NCBI GenBank assembly: GCA_900548905.1
Contig: URMK01000035.1
Span: 5,709 to 69,708, forward strand
DNA length: 64,000 nucleotides
Reading direction: 5' to 3'
Source of the DNA: an uncultured Lachnospiraceae bacterium
GTDB taxonomy: Bacteria; Bacillota; Clostridia; Lachnospirales; Lachnospiraceae
The notes under the pieces are model-generated. The model did not search any database and was not told the origin of the DNA. It was given only the letters and a program-made list of their open reading frames with translations. Shown here in pieces: positions 61,209-64,000 of this stretch; the first letter of the stretch is position 1, and each line of letters opens with the position of its first letter. Both the position numbers and the translations under genes were made by a program.

Positions 61209-62294
61209 TCATGGCTTCAATACCGTATCCAGAACCTGTGCCTGGACCCTTGCCAGATAGTCATTGGGATGGTTCAGCAGATTCCCTGTCAGATCAAGAT
61301 ACCGCTTTCGTTTCATCATCGTCCGCTGGACATCCTGCACATCCGCAAGAACAATACCCTGTCCGCACAAAAGCCGCAGGCTTCTGGCATATTCTCCCTG
61401 GTGTGCGCAAAAATGCATGGGGTCGGTATCCGCCAGCGGATTGGGAAGGGTGGTGGCAATCAGGACAAATTCCGTTTGCGGCGATTCTCTGCGGATCGTA
61501 TCCATCAGACACTTCGTCCTTTCCCGGTATTGCGATCCTGTGCACCTGTCATTCATCCCGAAGCCCAGAAGAACCAGATCCGGTTTATAGGAAGCCGCTC
61601 TCTCTGCGGCATTTTCTATGGCCCATTGGGTATCCTTCCCGCCTACTGATGTATTTATAAATTCAATATCCGTCTTATAATAGTCCCGCAGGCTTTCCAT
61701 AAGCAGCTCCGGCCACAGAGGCTGCCCCGGTTCCAGCCCATACAGGCCGCTGCAGTCACAGCCGCAGGAAATACTGTCGCCGTACAAGACAATGCGTACC
61801 TTTTCTTTCTGTTTTAACTTTCCGTACACACGGGGAAGGCGGGCGATCCGGGAAACGGGCCGCCATCCCTTCCAGTCCTCCTTCGCTTCATAGGTAACCG
61901 CAATCTGCCAGCGGGTAACAAACTCCGGATTCCCTATGGCATTCAGGTTCAGGAACCTGCCGTCCGATACGGCAATCGGACCAAAATCCAGCTTTACGGC
62001 TCCGCCATCCTGCCCTTTCTGCGCTTCTTCCAGAGAGGCGTAATAAAAAGTCTCCCAGCCGGTATGGGGAATCCGGCTGTCTCCGGTAAGGCACAGCCGG
62101 CCCTCCTCCACATACCAGTCACGGCCCTCCTCAAAGCACTGTGTCTGATCATAGCTTTCTACCCTGATTATCTCTTCCGGTTCCAGAAGAAACGGGGCAC
62201 TGCAAAACCCCCCGTCCTCCACGCAGGCAAAAGTCTCACGGAAAACCCGGCTGCCTTCCCAAACCGGTCTCAGCATTTCCTCTCTATTCTTCAT
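61209..62294 (-). CDS. SGNH/GDSL-type hydrolase, probable carbohydrate esterase
   Basis: About 361 residues. An N-terminal beta-rich domain (1-160) precedes an SGNH hydrolase domain: block I IVLYGDSISCG with Ser174, block II NTSVGGKDTQWA, block III LGFGMNDRCTG and block V LNHPND. Such enzymes deacylate sugars; in this locus an acetyl-xylan-type esterase is plausible. No signal peptide. I choose the ATG at 62294, preceded by GGGGGAAG; an open extension of 56 codons would overlap the GH43 gene and lacks support. It lies 59 bp after that GH43 gene, upstream of lacI. Confidence 0.85.
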   Translation of the reverse strand: MKNREEMLRPVWEGSRVFRETFACVEDGGFCSAPFLLEPEEIIRVESYDQTQCFEEGRDWYVEEGRLCLTGDSRIPHTGWETFYYASLEEAQKGQDGGAVKLDFGPIAVSDGRFLNLNAIGNPEFVTRWQIAVTYEAKEDWKGWRPVSRIARLPRVYGKLKQKEKVRIVLYGDSISCGCDCSGLYGLEPGQPLWPELLMESLRDYYKTDIEFINTSVGGKDTQWAIENAAERAASYKPDLVLLGFGMNDRCTGSQYRERTKCLMDTIRRESPQTEFVLIATTLPNPLADTDPMHFCAHQGEYARSLRLLCGQGIVLADVQDVQRTMMKRKRYLDLTGNLLNHPNDYLARVQAQVLDTVLKP

Positions 62295-62353
62295 ATCTTC
62301 CCCCGTCCTGTATGCAGCTGCTGCATACGCTCTCCCGTACCGCAGCATATTAT

Positions 62354-63769
62354 TTATTCCAGCCGGAAGGACGCCAGGCTCGCGCCGCCGTCTCCCTGGT
62401 AAACAAAATACAGAGACTGCACCCCGTCCGGTATGGTAATATCCGCAGAATATTCCTTCCACTCATTGGAAAACACGACGGGAATCCAGCCCAATACAGG
62501 CCCGTCCCATGCTGTTTTCACTCCGAACGCCCCTTTGCAGTAGCCCCTTACCCGAATGGCAACCCGGCGGACATCCTTACAGGCAAAATATTTAAATCCT
62601 GCATGTGCGCCGTCTCTCATATTTGCGATGTAACCCGTTTCTTCATCCCCGTCCCTGCCGTCCTGGGTAATTTTCGGGAACCGGCAGTCCATCCACTCTC
62701 CCGGCGCTCCGGTGGTAAACGCTTCCTCTCCGGTAAACAGACTGCAGGCAATGTATGCGGGATATTCCCCTTTTCCCGCCAGAGGGCCGCCGTTGCCGCC
62801 GCAGGAGGTCATTTCCGCCTGAATAATACTGCCGTCCTCCCGGAAAGCAACAGGCTCAACGCATCCCTGTCTGCTGAAATTGGTTCCGTCCGTATGGCGA
62901 TGATAGAAAATATACCATTGTCCCCCGGCCTCCACAATGCTTCCATGATTGTTGCCGCCGTAATACATGGGCTTCTCCGCCGGCTTATAAGAATCGATAT
63001 GCAGATCGTTATTGCTTACAATCACTCCTCCGTATACAAAATCCTTCATGGGATTTTTGCTGACGGCATAGCAAAGCTCATGCATGGCTACGGAAGAATA
63101 AATGAAATAATAGATATCTCCCCTCTTTCTGATAGAAGGCGCTTCAAAAAATTCATGTCCCTCGAAGCTGCTGCCTTTGCTGTACGGCTGACTGGGCGCA
63201 ATATTCACCGGCCCTTCCTTTATCGTGAGCATGTCCGCCTCCAGCACCGTTCCCATGGGACCGCTTCTTGACTTATCCCCTACAGCACAGAAGCCGGTAT
63301 ACAAATACGTATTATCCCCTTCCGTCAGCACACCCGGATCAAACTGAGGCTCGTCCCCTTCTCTCTCTCCCAGCCGGGTCCCATCCGGATAATGCACATA
63401 TCCGTAAAATTCATACGCCCCCGCAGGAGTATCGCAGACCGCAACGGACACTACCGGCACCTTATCCAGCACATAATACAGATAATATCTGCCGTCAGGC
63501 CCCACCGTCACATCCGGCGCGTACAGGCACATATACCCGTCCGGGTTAAAGGGATCCTGGGTTTTTCGGTAAATCACTCCCTCATACCTCCAGTCTCCCA
63601 GATCATCCTCCGGCGCCGACCAGCAAACATAATCGTTCAGGCAATACGCATGCCCCCGGAAACGATCATGAGAGCCGTATACATACACCCTCTTATTAAA
63701 CACGTAAGGTTCCCCGTCAGGGATATATTCCCAGGACGGCAGATAAGGATTAAATGCTTGTTTTTTCAT
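62354..63769 (-). CDS. GH43 glycosidase with C-terminal carbohydrate-binding-like domain
   Basis: A 471-residue protein without signal peptide. The five-bladed propeller has candidate general base Asp18 in YIPDGEPYVF, modulator Asp144 in PQFDPGVL and general acid Glu209 in HEFFEAPSIRK. Residues about 340-471 look like a CBM6-type beta-sandwich (GEWMDCRF, GYCKGAFGVKTAW, LYFVYQGDGGASLASF). Arabinofuranosidase or beta-xylosidase activity is likely. GGGAG is seven nt before the ATG. It is first in a two-gene unit with the SGNH hydrolase; a direct repeat lies about 125-156 bp upstream. Confidence 0.9.
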   Translation of the reverse strand: MKKQAFNPYLPSWEYIPDGEPYVFNKRVYVYGSHDRFRGHAYCLNDYVCWSAPEDDLGDWRYEGVIYRKTQDPFNPDGYMCLYAPDVTVGPDGRYYLYYVLDKVPVVSVAVCDTPAGAYEFYGYVHYPDGTRLGEREGDEPQFDPGVLTEGDNTYLYTGFCAVGDKSRSGPMGTVLEADMLTIKEGPVNIAPSQPYSKGSSFEGHEFFEAPSIRKRGDIYYFIYSSVAMHELCYAVSKNPMKDFVYGGVIVSNNDLHIDSYKPAEKPMYYGGNNHGSIVEAGGQWYIFYHRHTDGTNFSRQGCVEPVAFREDGSIIQAEMTSCGGNGGPLAGKGEYPAYIACSLFTGEEAFTTGAPGEWMDCRFPKITQDGRDGDEETGYIANMRDGAHAGFKYFACKDVRRVAIRVRGYCKGAFGVKTAWDGPVLGWIPVVFSNEWKEYSADITIPDGVQSLYFVYQGDGGASLASFRLE

Positions 63770-63893
63770 CTTCCCGCTCCCATCCGCTGCTTCGAAGCCT
63801 CCGCAACTGCAGTGACAGTCCCTTATCCCCGAAGCGGCAAAAATTTTCCTGTATATTTGTCCTTATTTTTTCACAGCACATTCCCCAAAGCAA

Positions 63894-63925
63894 TGATTTA
63901 TTCTCACATAAAATTGATTTATTCT
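63894..63925. promoter_or_regulatory. 11-bp direct repeat, candidate activator site
   Basis: TGATTTATTCT occurs twice, at 63894-63904 and 63915-63925, exactly 21 bp apart start to start, as for tandem half-sites of a DNA-bending or AraC-type regulator. It lies 125-156 bp upstream of the GH43 start. The rest of 63770-64000 shows no gene. Confidence 0.5.
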
Positions 63926-64000
63926 ACGATTTGTTGGGTGCAGATAAAAAGTTTGGCGTCCCCCGGCCCTGCTTCCCTGTGCGGCCTGCTGCCCTGCAAG

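Noticed and set aside
1..64000. tRNA, rRNA, CRISPR arrays, insertion sequences and prophage genes
   Set aside because: Looked for on both strands; no clover-leaf with CCA end, transposase, integrase or repeat-spacer pattern was seen by eye. tRNAscan and ISfinder searches would be decisive.

Overview
The window looks like a chromosomal segment of a gut-type Firmicute, most likely a Lachnospiraceae (Clostridia) member. This is an inference from gene content: YesM/YesN-type two-component systems, Lpl-type sugar importers without their own ATPase, LytTR regulators, AGGAGG-type ribosome binding sites, and a surface protein with SpaA-like domains. I see no tRNA, rRNA, CRISPR array, phage gene or insertion sequence.

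Layout. (1) 1-8249, mixed housekeeping and accessory genes: the end of a LytTR regulator with its likely binding sites, a MATE pump with a nitroreductase, a DnaJ/CbpA-like co-chaperone, a uracil-DNA-glycosylase-like protein, a small membrane protein, a short UvrA-like ABC protein and a small Cys-rich protein. (2) 8427-17163, sugar module A: solute-binding lipoprotein, two permeases and a GH51 arabinofuranosidase, divergent from a YesN/YesM pair. (3) 17205-23727: a large SpaA-type surface protein behind a GHKL kinase/LytTR regulator pair, with a LytTR-like direct repeat in front of the surface gene. (4) 24372-32773, sugar module B: two permeases, lipoprotein, YesN, YesM and an unclassified TIM-barrel enzyme in one transcription unit. 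(5) 32984-38473: diguanylate cyclase, a 729-residue glycosidase-like protein, a nitroreductase and a DUF4143-type ATPase. (6) 38530-64000, sugar module C: a nearly continuous minus-strand xylan/arabinoxylan locus.

Module C reads as a complete cytoplasmic pathway. An importer (two permeases and a 599-residue lipoprotein) takes up xylo-oligosaccharides. A nine-gene run encodes a GH10-GH120 fusion, two GH43, two GH51, GH31, GH39, a type-B carboxylesterase and a serine hydrolase. None has a signal peptide. A LacI regulator, an SGNH esterase and a third GH43 lie upstream. The same 14-bp LacI-type site sits in front of both the importer operon and lacI.

The most interesting points are: the GH10-GH120 fusion, with both catalytic pairs visible; two copies of a roughly 60-nt leader RNA in front of the module C lipoprotein and esterase genes, which can fold either to hide or to expose the ribosome binding site and whose stems differ by compensating changes; two 21-bp-period direct repeats next to LytTR regulators; and recurring intergenic hairpins in the sugar operons. 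Many start codons were set by Shine-Dalgarno position and differ from the longest possible reading frame.
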